Source: Muriicola sp. Z0-33
Lineage (GTDB): Bacteria; Bacteroidota; Bacteroidia; Flavobacteriales; Flavobacteriaceae
DNA: 64,000 nt
Reading direction: 5' to 3'
Assembly (NCBI RefSeq): GCF_026126425.1
Contig: NZ_JAFMPW010000004.1
Span: 62,001-126,000 of the forward strand
The position numbers were made by a program, and so were the translations under genes. The notes under the pieces are model-generated. The model did no database searches. It was not told the origin of the DNA and was given only the letters and a program-made list of their open reading frames with translations. Shown here piece after piece: positions 9,773-19,867 of the stretch (position 1 is the stretch's first letter; each line of letters opens with the position of its first letter).

Positions 9773-10615
9773 TTAGTTGTCGATGCTTATGGAGATAGAA
9801 TTTCCACTTTGTCCTTTTCTCTTACCGCCCCCATACATTTTTCTCATTTTTTGGGATTGTTCCCGCATAATCTCTTCGTAAGCTTCGGCGGTTACTTTTT
9901 TTCCTTTTGAAGGAATGGTTATGACAGCTTTGTTTTTTGGGTTGAGAACAACTTTGTTGCAAATGATTACACGATTACCGTTGCTTGCTTCCAGAATAAG
10001 TCCGGGCAAGCCCCAGTAGGTGTCTGGTCCATGAGCCACAGGAATATCAGGAGTATACCATACAGTTGTAGTCTGCATCCGCTTTTCTTCCGTTTCCACC
10101 TTTTCCCCGTTCATCTCGGTCATCCTTGTTTCGGTAACCTCGCGTTCAGAAGTAGCCTTATAACAGGTATATTGGCCAATCTGCTTGGATTCATCTGTTA
10201 TTTTCCATTCTGGCTTCTCCATAGCTCCAGAGACAAGAAACAACTTGCCAAATGCGTCGGTGGTCTCAATAAAATTGGCTTCCTTGGTATTTTTGTAAAG
10301 CAGGCCATCTTCTCCTCCTCCTGCTCCCACCATAACGATCTGAATTCCATCACTGGCGGTTTCTTTGTCTAGTTTACCTACTTCTTTCCAGTTAGATTCG
10401 TAAGCATTAAAACTAAGCTCGTACTCTTTTTGAAGCGCTTTCATTAACCGCTGTTGCATAAGGCTTTGCTGATCCGCGGACATTTCCGTACTATCCATGG
10501 CAATATTCATTTTCATTGCAGTTTTGTAGGTGGCCAGGCCAGTAAAATCCTGTCCAAAAAGTTGGGGACCCAAAAATGCCAGAAATAGTGCAATTGTAAT
10601 TGCTGATTTTCTCAT
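9773..10615 (-). CDS. GLPGLI family protein, secreted
   Basis: The 280-residue protein starts with a signal peptide (MRKSAITIALFLAFLGPQLFGQ) and carries the motif that names the family, here YWGLPGLILEASNG near residue 210. The preceding segment ends TTTVWYTPDIPVAHGP, also typical. The C-terminal tail is basic and glycine-rich (MYGGGKRKGQSGN). GLPGLI proteins are Bacteroidota-specific and of unknown function; they usually sit next to outer-membrane receptors, as here. It is the first gene of a two-gene unit and diverges from a histidine kinase gene across a 129-bp spacer with repeated GTTAA sites, so the two-component system may control it. Confidence 0.88.
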   Translation of the reverse strand: MRKSAITIALFLAFLGPQLFGQDFTGLATYKTAMKMNIAMDSTEMSADQQSLMQQRLMKALQKEYELSFNAYESNWKEVGKLDKETASDGIQIVMVGAGGGEDGLLYKNTKEANFIETTDAFGKLFLVSGAMEKPEWKITDESKQIGQYTCYKATSEREVTETRMTEMNGEKVETEEKRMQTTTVWYTPDIPVAHGPDTYWGLPGLILEASNGNRVIICNKVVLNPKNKAVITIPSKGKKVTAEAYEEIMREQSQKMRKMYGGGKRKGQSGNSISISIDN

Positions 10616-10669
10616 TTTATATGTATTTATAGTTAAACATTCGAGTTACAAATTTGCATTAGTGTGATC

Positions 10670-10703
10670 GTTAAAAAGGTTAACCAGTGTTAACGAGTGT
10701 TAA
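10670..10703. promoter_or_regulatory. Four phased GTTAA repeats, candidate response-regulator operator
   Basis: GTTAA occurs at 10670, 10679, 10689 and 10699, that is at steps of 9, 10 and 10 bases. A fifth copy lies at 10632. OmpR-type regulators typically bind tandem direct repeats about one helical turn apart, and the gene pair just downstream encodes such a regulator. The array lies between the GLPGLI gene and the kinase gene and could serve both promoters. This is inference from spacing; binding is not shown. Confidence 0.5.
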
Positions 10704-10732
10704 TCCGTACCAGAGCACTGAAGAATTGTGGT

Positions 10733-10740
10733 TACTTTTG
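10733..10740 (+). promoter_or_regulatory. -7 promoter element of the two-component operon
   Basis: The sequence TACTTTTG matches TAnnTTTG exactly. It ends only four bases before the GTG I chose as the kinase start, so the message would be leaderless or nearly so. Alternatively the match is a coincidence, or translation starts further in. No clear -33 element is seen. Confidence 0.45.
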
Positions 10741-10744
10741 AAAG

Positions 10745-12208
10745 GTGAAGCAAAACAATTACAAATCCCTTATTTATTTTATTACTGCCACTATTATTGC
10801 AACAATAGGGTTGCAGCTCTATTGGAATGTTCAGAATTACAATGTCAATAAACAAAGATTGATCAACGAAGTTCAGAATAGCCTCGACAATGGGGTTGAA
10901 TCTTATTTTGCAGACTTAGCCAAAGCAGAGATGGTTACCTTAAGGGATACCCTGATAGATTCTCTATTGCAAAACCACATGACGAGTGCGAATACCTATA
11001 CCAGGGATTCTATCTTCTTAAGAGTAGACTCGGACACTCATGGAATGGTAGAAAGCATTCGCACCTTTAGTCACCTCCTTGATTCTGTTTCGGGCCATGG
11101 AGGCCACAACACAGGAAATAGAGCGAAAATATCCATGTTTCAAAAAAGCAGTGCCTTTGACAGTCTTAACCAGTTTGAAGGGCTAGCAAGCAAAATAATA
11201 ATTTCTTTTACCACGGATTCTCTTGATTTTAAACGTTTAGACACCCTCCTTGGTCAGGAATTTAACCGAAAGAATATTACCATTGGCTATAAGATTAAAC
11301 ATTCTAAAAATGATTCGGTCCTGGGCACCTTCGGCGCTCCTGACTCCAAGGCTCTTGCCCTTTCTACTTTTTCAAAATCTACCTATCTGCCAGCAGATGA
11401 AAAATTAGAACTCCTGTTTACAAATCCTACCCTCGTGGTATTAAAGAGAAGCCTTACGGGTATCATACTTTCCTTTTTACTCTCTGCAAGTATTATAGCC
11501 TGTCTGCTTTACTTGTTGAAAATTATTAACCGGCAAAAGCAGTTGGCGGCAATTAAAAATGATTTGATAAGCAATATCACCCATGAATTTAAAACGCCAA
11601 TAGCCACGGTAGCGACAGCTATAGAGGGGATTAGAAATTTTAATGACGCCAATAGCAAAGAAAAGACAGATTCCTATCTGGATATTTCCAGTAATCAACT
11701 GCAGAAACTTCATTTGATGGTCGAAAAATTATTGGAAACTGCCACTTTAGACAGTGATAAGCTCCTACTCCAAAAAGAAAGTACCGATCTGGTACAAATG
11801 CTAAATAGAATTGTTGAAAAATTTCAAATGCTTTCACCTGAAAAGGTTATTGATTTTAAATGTAATGTTTCAAATCTCAAAAAAGAGATAGATCCTTTCC
11901 ACTTCGAAAATGCCATTGCTAACTTATTAGATAACGCAATTAAATATGGTGGAGATCAGATAGAGGTCAACTTAAATGTCCTTTTGAATGCTGTTGAGCT
12001 CAGTGTTACTGATAATGGTGGTGGTATGGACAAGAGCCAACGAGATAAGGTATTCGATAAATTTTACCGGATACCTACAGGAAACCGACACGATGTTAAG
12101 GGCTTTGGTATTGGGTTATTTTACACTAAAAAGATTATTGAAAAACACGGTGGCAGCATTAACTTGTCATCAGACGGCGAGCATACCATTTTTAAAATTA
12201 GCCTATGA
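10745..12208 (+). CDS. Sensor histidine kinase
   Basis: The 487-residue protein has a membrane segment at about residues 9-27, a periplasmic sensor region to about 230, a second membrane segment at about 235-258, then HisKA and HATPase domains. The phosphoacceptor His is about residue 280 in SNITHEFKTPIATV. The N box is NAIANLLDNAIKYG, the G1 box VTDNGGGMD, the F box KVFDKFYRIP and the G2 box GFGIGLFYTKKIIEKHGG. The start is GTG; the first membrane segment begins soon after it, which fits. It overlaps the next gene by four bases (ATGA) and resembles RprX-type kinases of Bacteroidota. The signal sensed is unknown. Confidence 0.93.
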   Translation: MKQNNYKSLIYFITATIIATIGLQLYWNVQNYNVNKQRLINEVQNSLDNGVESYFADLAKAEMVTLRDTLIDSLLQNHMTSANTYTRDSIFLRVDSDTHGMVESIRTFSHLLDSVSGHGGHNTGNRAKISMFQKSSAFDSLNQFEGLASKIIISFTTDSLDFKRLDTLLGQEFNRKNITIGYKIKHSKNDSVLGTFGAPDSKALALSTFSKSTYLPADEKLELLFTNPTLVVLKRSLTGIILSFLLSASIIACLLYLLKIINRQKQLAAIKNDLISNITHEFKTPIATVATAIEGIRNFNDANSKEKTDSYLDISSNQLQKLHLMVEKLLETATLDSDKLLLQKESTDLVQMLNRIVEKFQMLSPEKVIDFKCNVSNLKKEIDPFHFENAIANLLDNAIKYGGDQIEVNLNVLLNAVELSVTDNGGGMDKSQRDKVFDKFYRIPTGNRHDVKGFGIGLFYTKKIIEKHGGSINLSSDGEHTIFKISL

Positions 12209-12885
12209 ATACGCCTATCAAAATATTACTGGCTGAAGACGAAGCAGCATTAGGACAAATTGTAAAAGAAAGTCTGGAGACGCGAAATTTTGAAGTACTG
12301 TATTGTAAAAATGGTGAAGAAGCACTACAGTGTTATCAAAAAGAGCAGCCAGAATTGTTGGTGCTCGATGTTATGATGCCAAAAAAAGATGGCTTTACAC
12401 TGGCAAGTGAAATTCGAGCTCTGGATGCTACGATTCCCATTATTTTTTTAACGGCTAAATCACAGACCAAAGACGTACTTGAAGGTTTTCAACACGGAGG
12501 CAACGATTACCTTAAAAAGCCTTTTAGCATGGAAGAACTCATTGTCCGAATTCATAACTTGCTAGACAGACTACGTCTTAAAAGCGGCTCCGAAAACATC
12601 GACATAGGTAAGTATACATTTAATCATACCAAACAGATGATCACTTTCGATGGCCTCGAAATTCCACTCACCCACCGTGAGGCAGAGTTACTTTTTCACC
12701 TGTCCGAAAGAAGAAATCAAATATTGGACAGAAGACAAATTCTCAAGAAAATTTGGGGTGATGATGACTTTTTCAATGCACGAAGCATGGATGTATTTAT
12801 AAGCAAGCTCAGAAAAAAACTTGGCAGGGACGAAGACATTCAAATTGTAAATGTCAGGGGATATGGTTACAAATTAATTTGCTAA
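12205..12885 (+). CDS. OmpR-family response regulator
   Basis: The 226-residue protein has a receiver domain with the acidic pocket AEDE near residue 10, the phosphorylated Asp at about 55 in LVLDVMMPKKDG, and the conserved Lys in YLKKPF near 104. A winged-helix DNA-binding domain follows (LTHREAELLFHLSERRNQILDRRQILKKIWGDD shown only in part by position, about residues 150-225), ending in NVRGYGYKL. It is translationally coupled to the kinase gene. The GTTAA repeats upstream of the operon are the likeliest target, which would mean autoregulation and perhaps control of the divergent GLPGLI/TonB unit. Confidence 0.93.
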   Translation: MNTPIKILLAEDEAALGQIVKESLETRNFEVLYCKNGEEALQCYQKEQPELLVLDVMMPKKDGFTLASEIRALDATIPIIFLTAKSQTKDVLEGFQHGGNDYLKKPFSMEELIVRIHNLLDRLRLKSGSENIDIGKYTFNHTKQMITFDGLEIPLTHREAELLFHLSERRNQILDRRQILKKIWGDDDFFNARSMDVFISKLRKKLGRDEDIQIVNVRGYGYKLIC

Positions 12886-13037
12886 ACCAAGACCGATTTT
12901 TGAGCATTGAGGAGGATCAAAATCTCCCGCTAATTAAAATCCAGGTATTTCGACAACTATTTTTTCTCAAGCCCAAGATACTTTGTATATTGTGTGTCTT
13001 TGATAGTTAGATCACCAACCATAAATCAAAACACAAT

Positions 13038-13652
13038 ATGCATATTGCAGTTGCCGGAAACATTGGGGCAGGAAAGACAACACTGACCAAATTGCTTTCC
13101 AAGCATTATAAATGGGAGGCGCATTTTGAAGATGTGGTAGACAACCCTTATCTGGACGACTTCTATACTCAAATGGAGCGCTGGAGTTTTAACCTGCAAA
13201 TCTATTTTCTCAATAGCAGATACAGGCAGATTTTAAAAATCAGGGAGAGCGGCAAGAATGTTATTCAGGATAGAACTATCTATGAAGATGCACATATTTT
13301 TGCCCCCAACCTGCATGCTATGGGGTTAATGACCAATAGAGACTTTAATAATTATTCCAGCCTTTTTGAACTGATGGAAAGTCTGGTACAACCTCCGGAT
13401 CTTCTCATTTATCTCAGGAGTTCTATTCCAAACCTGGTGAATCAGATTCATAAACGCGGAAGGGAGTACGAGAACACCATCTCTATAGATTATCTGAGTA
13501 GATTAAATGAGCGCTACGAGGCTTGGGTACACAGTTATGAAAAAGGAAACCTCCTGGTAGTTGATGTGGATAAATTAGACTTTGTAGAGGATCCGGAACA
13601 TCTAGGAGAGGTGATCAATAAAATTGATGCTGAAATTAACGGGCTGTTTTAG
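13038..13652 (+). CDS. Deoxynucleoside kinase
   Basis: The 204-residue protein starts with a P-loop, MHIAVAGNIGAGKTTLTKLL, and has the lid-type arginines in HKRGREYENTISIDYL and the ERW/DRT motifs of the non-TK1 deoxynucleoside kinase family (MERWSFNLQIYF, QDRTIYEDAHIFA). Such enzymes phosphorylate deoxyadenosine, deoxyguanosine or deoxycytidine in nucleotide salvage; which one is not visible. A second kinase of the same family, fused to FolK, lies at 52570-53715. The gene stands alone and ends before a strong terminator. Confidence 0.9.
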   Translation: MHIAVAGNIGAGKTTLTKLLSKHYKWEAHFEDVVDNPYLDDFYTQMERWSFNLQIYFLNSRYRQILKIRESGKNVIQDRTIYEDAHIFAPNLHAMGLMTNRDFNNYSSLFELMESLVQPPDLLIYLRSSIPNLVNQIHKRGREYENTISIDYLSRLNERYEAWVHSYEKGNLLVVDVDKLDFVEDPEHLGEVINKIDAEINGLF

Positions 13653-13685
13653 ACACAGCATCTTCGTATAAATACACATATATAG

Positions 13686-13717
13686 AAAAACCCTGTGACA
13701 ACTATCACAGGGTTTTT
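13686..13717. terminator. Bidirectional intrinsic terminator
   Basis: A perfect 13-bp inverted repeat, AAAAACCCTGTGA and TCACAGGGTTTTT, is separated by a six-base loop CAACTA. The A-run on one side and T-run on the other make it work for both strands. It separates the kinase gene from the convergent pyrophosphatase gene. Confidence 0.93.
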
Positions 13718-13744
13718 CTTATGAATATCTAAAGTTGAGGAAGA

Positions 13745-16135
13745 CTATTCTTTCTCTTCTTCCACTTCTTCCTTGATAATCTTTTTTACCTTAACATCAA
13801 TTTGAGTACCTTCTTCATGAAGCATTTCAATTTGCTTCTTCACTTCTGCCTCATCACCTTCAATAAGCACTTCGTCAGTAGTAGTCTCTCCGTCCTTGGT
13901 AATGGTTGTAGTCACAGTGGCAACTACCATATCATCGGCAGCTGACTCCATCTTCACCATAACTTCTTTCTTCACTTCCTGCTTGACATCATTTTCTGAA
14001 TAAGCCATTAGTCCATCCGAAGAAATTGCAATACTCGGAGCAATTACCAAAGCAACAACAGACATTAATTTTAGCAGAATATTCAAAGAAGGACCTGAAG
14101 TATCTTTAAAAGGATCTCCAACAGTATCTCCTACAACGGCTGCCTTATGAGCATCTGTTCCTTTCTTACCTTGTTCTTCAATCATTTTCTTAGCATTGTC
14201 CCATGCACCACCGGCATTTGACTGAAAAATTGCCATTAAAACACCACAGGTTGTAACACCTGCAAGCAATCCTCCAAGCATCTCTGCTCCTCCAATAAAT
14301 CCTATAGCTACAGGAACAGCGATGGCTAACAATCCGGGTAAAACCATTTCTTTAATAGAGGCCTTTGTGGAGATGGCAACACATTTGTCGTACTCCGCAA
14401 CTCCGTCAGCCTTATCAAAAATCTCCCTGTCAGCATCACTCGCCTTAGACATATCAGAATCGTACTTACGCATTACTTCTAATGCCGCTTTTAACTCTGG
14501 AATATCTCTGAATTGTCTTCTTACTTCTTCAATCATGGCCATAGCGGCACGTCCTACAGCATTCATAGATAATGCAGAAAACACGAATGGCAACATACCT
14601 CCAACCAGAAGTCCGGCCATGATATTTGGCTTAGACACGTCAATAGATGTCACCCCGGCTGTTTTCATAAAGGCAGCAAACAAAGCTAAAGCAGTTAAAG
14701 CTGCAGAAGCAATTGCAAACCCTTTACCAATAGCAGCTGTGGTATTTCCAACAGCATCTAATTTATCTGTACGTTCTCTTACTTCCCCTGGCAATTCGGC
14801 CATCTCTGCGATACCACCAGCGTTGTCTGAAATTGGACCATAAGCATCAACAGCTAACTGAATCCCAGTGTTTGCCAACATACCCACTGCTGCAATTGCA
14901 ATTCCGTATAGTCCGGCAAAATGGTGAGATACCAGTATGGCAGCGGCAATTAAGATAATTGGCACAGCGGTAGACATCATTCCTACTCCAAGGCCTGCAA
15001 TTATATTGGTAGCAGCACCAGTTTCAGATTGTCTTACTATTGAATTTACCGGCTTAGTTCCGGTACCTGTGTAATATTCTGTGATCTTTCCAACTCCGAG
15101 ACCGGCAACCAATCCTGCAATTGTAGCCCAGAAAACACCCATGGCTCCAAAAGGAAGTCCTTCAATCTCGGCTGGTATTAATCCATTTATAATAAAATAG
15201 GAAGCGATTACCATTAAAAAAGCAGAACCAAATTCTCCTATATTTAAAGCTCTATGTGGCGATCCTCCATCTTTCACTCTTACAAAGAAAGTTCCAATGA
15301 TAGACATAACGATACCAACAGCAGCAAGGGCTAAAGGAAGATAAACGGCTCCTAACCCATCAAGTCCAGGAGTGATAATAAATGCCCCCAGTACCATGGT
15401 TCCAATTATAGAACCAACATAAGATTCAAATAAATCGGCTCCCATACCTGCAACATCACCAACATTATCCCCAACATTGTCTGCAATAGTAGCCGGGTTT
15501 AAAGGATGATCTTCAGGAATACCTGCCTCAACCTTACCAACTAAATCAGCTCCAACATCAGCCGCCTTGGTATAAATACCTCCACCAACACGAGCAAATA
15601 AGGCGATAGATGATGCCCCTAGTGAGAATCCGGATAGCACATTAAGTACTTCAGCTATTGCCCAGCCTTGTCCGCTGTAAAATGCAAATAATCCGCTGAG
15701 TCCTAAAACGCCCAGACCAACAACGCCTAATCCCATTACCGCACCACCTGCAAAGGCAACCTCTAGTGCTTTCCCTAAAGATGTTCTTGCTGCCTGCGTA
15801 GTACGAACATTAGCCTTTGTTGCAGCCTTCATACCAATAAAACCTGCCAGTGCGGAACAAATTGCCCCAACAACAAAAGAGACCGCTACCATACCATTAG
15901 AACCCTCTTCAGAGACTCCCTTGAAATAGAGTAATATTGCAACGGCAACAACAAAAATTGATAAAATTTTGTATTCAGCTTTAAGAAAAGACATTGCTCC
16001 ATCTGCAATGTTCTTGGCAATTCTGGCCATTTTTGCATCTCCTTCATCCTGCTTGGCTACCCAAGCATTTTTAATAAATACAAAGATCAGGGCCAAAATA
16101 CCAAAAGCCCATAAGTAGTTTACGATTAATTCCAT
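13745..16135 (-). CDS. hppA: Membrane-bound ion-translocating pyrophosphatase
   Basis: The 796-residue integral membrane protein hydrolyses pyrophosphate and pumps protons or sodium ions out. Family signatures are visible: [53 protein letters not shown] and [20 protein letters not shown]. The Ala in NTTAAIGKG (where K+-independent enzymes have Lys) suggests the K+-dependent class; I cannot tell H+ from Na+ pumping. After the last membrane helix there is an unusual acidic tail of about 85 residues rich in Glu, Lys and Val (for example [18 protein letters not shown]), of unknown role. It is transcribed alone. Confidence 0.95.
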   Translation of the reverse strand: MELIVNYLWAFGILALIFVFIKNAWVAKQDEGDAKMARIAKNIADGAMSFLKAEYKILSIFVVAVAILLYFKGVSEEGSNGMVAVSFVVGAICSALAGFIGMKAATKANVRTTQAARTSLGKALEVAFAGGAVMGLGVVGLGVLGLSGLFAFYSGQGWAIAEVLNVLSGFSLGASSIALFARVGGGIYTKAADVGADLVGKVEAGIPEDHPLNPATIADNVGDNVGDVAGMGADLFESYVGSIIGTMVLGAFIITPGLDGLGAVYLPLALAAVGIVMSIIGTFFVRVKDGGSPHRALNIGEFGSAFLMVIASYFIINGLIPAEIEGLPFGAMGVFWATIAGLVAGLGVGKITEYYTGTGTKPVNSIVRQSETGAATNIIAGLGVGMMSTAVPIILIAAAILVSHHFAGLYGIAIAAVGMLANTGIQLAVDAYGPISDNAGGIAEMAELPGEVRERTDKLDAVGNTTAAIGKGFAIASAALTALALFAAFMKTAGVTSIDVSKPNIMAGLLVGGMLPFVFSALSMNAVGRAAMAMIEEVRRQFRDIPELKAALEVMRKYDSDMSKASDADREIFDKADGVAEYDKCVAISTKASIKEMVLPGLLAIAVPVAIGFIGGAEMLGGLLAGVTTCGVLMAIFQSNAGGAWDNAKKMIEEQGKKGTDAHKAAVVGDTVGDPFKDTSGPSLNILLKLMSVVALVIAPSIAISSDGLMAYSENDVKQEVKKEVMVKMESAADDMVVATVTTTITKDGETTTDEVLIEGDEAEVKKQIEMLHEEGTQIDVKVKKIIKEEVEEEKE

Positions 16136-16229
16136 ATTCGTTTGTTAGTTATGTAGTTAAAACGGCTGCAAAAGTAGTAAAACCGATTAGAATATAAAAG
16201 CTAATTTTTATATGTAATTAAGGGGCTAT

Positions 16230-18722
16230 TTAAAAATGAAAGCCAAATGTCCCGGTAACACTAAAGGGTCTTGCGTTGGGATTATCCAGATAATTCCCCC
16301 TGAAGTTAAAGTCTAGTCTGAATATCTTAAAAATATTCCCTACTCCAAATGAATATTCCCAGTAGATCTGGTCGGTAGGTGCCATAAGAGGAATGTTTGT
16401 AGGGCTACTGAGCATTATATTTTCATCTGACAGTTCTCCCCATACCCCTCTCAGACCAACAATCTCCCTTAAATTCCATTTTCGCATAAACGGAATTCTG
16501 GAGAACAGGCGACCATTAAAATTATGCTCAAGATGTACAGAGACATATGTATCTGTCACAAATTCATAAAAATCCAGATTGGGAAAAGTATTGTATAAAG
16601 AGAACAGGGTCTGATTCCCCGGAACTATGTTCAACAACCCAAGGGGTACTGCTCCAAAGGTCTTTCCAACTTCCACAGTACTGAACAATCTGCCAAAACC
16701 GCCTACCTGCCAGGGTTGAGAATAGGAAAACTGTATTTTTTCATAATCAAAATCGCTTTCTAGAAAGCCCTCTATACCCGTGGTGTAATTTAACAGCAAC
16801 GTACTGTAATTTTCATTGATATTTTTTCGTTCCACGCCATAACCAATGGTACGTTTTCCAGGGGTATATATTAGAGTTGTGGTGATATCAAATTGTCTGA
16901 TCTCTGAAGCAATTCCGCCTGGGGCCTCCGGATCCAGATAATCCAGGCTAAAGGCATCTGGCAAGGCAGATCTTAAGGTACGGAATGACCCCCCAAAACG
17001 GACCCGAAAATTCTTTGTCGGTTCCATTTCCAGGTTTAAGGTAGACAGATTAATATTGGTTAGTCTGTCGTTCGTCCCAACTGTCAATACGGAAGAAGAG
17101 GCCACACTTCTTCCCAGAACATCATTTGTTGCGGTAAGACTAAGACCCATTTGTTCTACATCACGCCTGTTTCCTCCCGAAAGAATAAGCCTGCTTTTCC
17201 TATCCAGAAGAAATTTAGCCGAAAATCCATGTTTAAATTTACGATCATCAAAACCATAAGCCATATATCCTTCCAATCGCCAGGGATCGTTCTGACCAAA
17301 ATAGGTCCTTGCCCCTCCCCTGAGCCTAACACCCTCTGCATCGTTATAGCCAAAAACGCTGTAAATATCTCCGATGTCAAGATTCCATTTATCAATTTCT
17401 ATATACCCGGAGCCCAGAATACTCACAAGGTTGTAATAGGTTTTAAATCTGGGAACGGTTTTAAGGGTATCCAGGAGCTTATATATACCACGCTCGTCCT
17501 TGTTCAGAGTTTCGAGCCTGTTATTTGCCCAGAAAATACTATCCCGGTTAAAAACAAACGGATTAAAAGGGTCTGAAGGCTTTTTATAAAATGTCTCCGG
17601 TTTAAACTCATCAAAGACATAGTTGTCGTACACCGTGGTCCGCTTTCCATAAACCCCTTTGGATTCTTCCTTTTTGTTGAAACTGAAGTCGCTCAGCATA
17701 TAATCCCTTTTTAGCAAGAATACCGAATCGTTAACAACTTCAAATTCCTGTTCAATATAGATATCTTTTACCCAGTTTATATTGGCACTTTTGGTCACCT
17801 CAAGGTTAATTTCCTTGATTGCATAGGTAGAATCATTCACCCAAAAATCTCCTTTAAAGGTGAGTTCGTTCTTTCGTCTGGGGTAATAAATAATATTATA
17901 ACACCATTTGTTGTCTATAAAAGCACTGTCTGAAAGTACATAGTTATAAGTATCTACCCCCGTTCTTGACAGCGGACTTGTAAAGCTTTTGTCAAAAAAT
18001 TTGAGGTAGTTGTTATAAATATCATAATCGGAATACAGGTCTTCAACAAAGCTGATGATTGCCTGATTATTGCTAAAACCAGAATTTTTGTTCCCCAGCA
18101 GGTCCTCTTTCTCCTGTTTAAGCTTATTATCTCCGTATACTTTATAAAAAGTTTCGTTTATGAATATGGGCAGGTAGGTTTTACCCGTTATTCTGCTGGT
18201 ATCCAGATCTGCAAAGACAAATTCCATTCCCTTAAACATTTTGCTCTCCATCATTGCACTGTCTATGGTGTTGATATCAAACTCTATTTTTTCATATTTA
18301 TCGTATTTATACTGATTAAACATACGCAGGCCATTGATTCTTTTTTTGGCCCATATCTTTTTGAGGATATCAATTGCAGGATTATTTTTCTTGGATTGTT
18401 TCCCAACATAGACCACCACCTCATCTAATTGCTCCCCTTCCTGTAAAACAATTTCCATATTGTAGGTGACCCTGGAGGTCAACTCAATTTCCACTGCCTG
18501 ATAACCGACAAATGAAATCTTGAGCATATCGTAATTTGCATCAGATTCCATGTAAAACCGGCCATCTTCATTGGTAATAGTTCCTTCCGTAGAGTTGAGG
18601 AACAACACATTAGCAAAGGCAACAGGTGCCCCGGTCGGGTCTTTTACAATACCTCCCACTTTTGTCTGTGAATACAGGGAAATGGATGAAAATAAAAATA
18701 GATATAAGAAGATATGCTTCAT
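16230..18722 (-). CDS. DUF5686-type outer-membrane protein with carboxypeptidase-like regulatory domain
   Basis: The 830-residue protein has a signal peptide (MKHIFLYLFLFSSISLYSQ) and then a CarboxypepD_reg-like domain at about residues 20-100 (VGGIVKDPTGAPVAFANVLFLNSTEG). The remainder resembles the DUF5686 family: VVYVGKQSKKNNPAIDILKKIW, then a region with many aromatic beta-strands that probably forms a barrel, ending with a terminal Phe (VTGTFGFHF). The function of the family is not known. I chose the ATG at 18722 because it puts the signal peptide at the N-terminus; an earlier ATG adds ten polar residues. It is monocistronic, between pyrophosphatase and pdhB genes on the same strand. Confidence 0.82.
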   Translation of the reverse strand: MKHIFLYLFLFSSISLYSQTKVGGIVKDPTGAPVAFANVLFLNSTEGTITNEDGRFYMESDANYDMLKISFVGYQAVEIELTSRVTYNMEIVLQEGEQLDEVVVYVGKQSKKNNPAIDILKKIWAKKRINGLRMFNQYKYDKYEKIEFDINTIDSAMMESKMFKGMEFVFADLDTSRITGKTYLPIFINETFYKVYGDNKLKQEKEDLLGNKNSGFSNNQAIISFVEDLYSDYDIYNNYLKFFDKSFTSPLSRTGVDTYNYVLSDSAFIDNKWCYNIIYYPRRKNELTFKGDFWVNDSTYAIKEINLEVTKSANINWVKDIYIEQEFEVVNDSVFLLKRDYMLSDFSFNKKEESKGVYGKRTTVYDNYVFDEFKPETFYKKPSDPFNPFVFNRDSIFWANNRLETLNKDERGIYKLLDTLKTVPRFKTYYNLVSILGSGYIEIDKWNLDIGDIYSVFGYNDAEGVRLRGGARTYFGQNDPWRLEGYMAYGFDDRKFKHGFSAKFLLDRKSRLILSGGNRRDVEQMGLSLTATNDVLGRSVASSSVLTVGTNDRLTNINLSTLNLEMEPTKNFRVRFGGSFRTLRSALPDAFSLDYLDPEAPGGIASEIRQFDITTTLIYTPGKRTIGYGVERKNINENYSTLLLNYTTGIEGFLESDFDYEKIQFSYSQPWQVGGFGRLFSTVEVGKTFGAVPLGLLNIVPGNQTLFSLYNTFPNLDFYEFVTDTYVSVHLEHNFNGRLFSRIPFMRKWNLREIVGLRGVWGELSDENIMLSSPTNIPLMAPTDQIYWEYSFGVGNIFKIFRLDFNFRGNYLDNPNARPFSVTGTFGFHF

Positions 18723-18830
18723 AAAAGTAATTGCATTACGCTCTAATGACAAATGTCCTGAACACTACTATTCATTAATGCGCTAAAACGTTTAGGGTAG
18801 TATTACTATCAAATAGTATTCCTTTTTATG

Positions 18831-18863
18831 AAAAAGCTTCGCCAACCCTTGGTCGACGAAGCT
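18831..18863 (-). terminator. Intrinsic terminator after pdhB
   Basis: On the minus strand AGCTTCG pairs with CGAAGCT (18857-18863 with 18835-18841), an inner CCAA/TTGG pair extends the hairpin, and a short T-run follows. It lies 27 bases past the pdhB stop codon. Confidence 0.8.
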
Positions 18864-18889
18864 AAGATACCTTTACAAATTGATTCTAC

Positions 18890-19867
18890 TTATTTGTATA
18901 ACACTTTCTTAACAGCCTTAATAACATCTTCACTGTTGGGCAACCACTCTTCCAGCAATACAGGCGAATATGGTGCTGGTGTATCCGCAGTGTTAATTTT
19001 TTCTACCGGGGCATCAAGATAGTCAAAGGCCTCAGACTGCACCAGGTAGGTGATCTCTGAAGCTACATTACCAAAAGGCCATGCTTCTTCCAAAACAACA
19101 AGTCTGTTGGTCTTTTTAACAGAATTGAGAATCGCATCACCATCCATTGGCCTAACAGTACGCAAATCTATAATCTCGCAGCTAATTCCTTCTTCTGCTA
19201 ATGTATCTGCCGCCTTATAGGCTTCTTTAATAATCTTTCCAAAAGAGACGATGGTCACATCTTTACCTTCTCTTTTAATATCAGCAACACCAATGGGAAT
19301 AGTGTATTCATCTTCCGGAACCTCGCCTTTGTCTCCATACATTTGTTCCGATTCCATAAAAATGACCGGATCATCATCCCTGATTGCCGATTTTAATAAG
19401 CCTTTGGCATCACCTGGATTAGATGGCACAACCACCTTTAGTCCGGGACAATTGGCAAACCAGCTTTCAAAAGCCTGTGAATGTGTCGCTGCTAATTGAC
19501 CTGCTGAAGCCGTAGGCCCCCGGAAGACAATCGGACAGTTGAACTGCCCGCCGGACATCTGGCGAATCTTTGCCGCATTATTGATAATCTGATCTATTCC
19601 TACCAGACAGAAATTAAAGGTCATATACTCTATGATAGGCCGGTTCCCGTTCATGGCAGAACCAACTCCAATACCTGCAAAACCCAATTCCGATATTGGT
19701 GTATCAATTACGCGTTCAGGCCCAAACTCATCCAGCATTCCTTTAGAAGCCTTATAAGCTCCGTTATACTCAGCTACTTCCTCTCCCATCAGGTAAATGG
19801 AATCATCCTTTCTCATCTCCTCCGACATTGCTTCGGCTATCGCCTGCCTAAACTGTAAAGTCTTCAT
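18890..19867 (-). CDS. pdhB: Pyruvate dehydrogenase E1 component, beta subunit
   Basis: The 325-residue protein is the C-terminal half of the thiamine-diphosphate E1 heterotetramer, which decarboxylates pyruvate and acetylates lipoyl-E2. It has MKTLQFRQAIAEAMSEEM, LMGEEVAEYNGAYKASKGM, DTPISELGFAGIGVGSAMNG, the TPP-binding Glu region, and EIIDLRTVRPMD near residue 230. The family usually starts at this ATG, so the 54-base upstream extension was dropped. The alpha subunit and E2 are not adjacent. The upstream region is shared with divergent etfB. Confidence 0.95.
   Translation of the reverse strand: MKTLQFRQAIAEAMSEEMRKDDSIYLMGEEVAEYNGAYKASKGMLDEFGPERVIDTPISELGFAGIGVGSAMNGNRPIIEYMTFNFCLVGIDQIINNAAKIRQMSGGQFNCPIVFRGPTASAGQLAATHSQAFESWFANCPGLKVVVPSNPGDAKGLLKSAIRDDDPVIFMESEQMYGDKGEVPEDEYTIPIGVADIKREGKDVTIVSFGKIIKEAYKAADTLAEEGISCEIIDLRTVRPMDGDAILNSVKKTNRLVVLEEAWPFGNVASEITYLVQSEAFDYLDAPVEKINTADTPAPYSPVLLEEWLPNSEDVIKAVKKVLYK

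Noticed and set aside
14322-14843. A 173-codon rightward frame inside the pyrophosphatase gene
   Set aside because: It is antisense to strongly conserved hppA sequence and has no family features.
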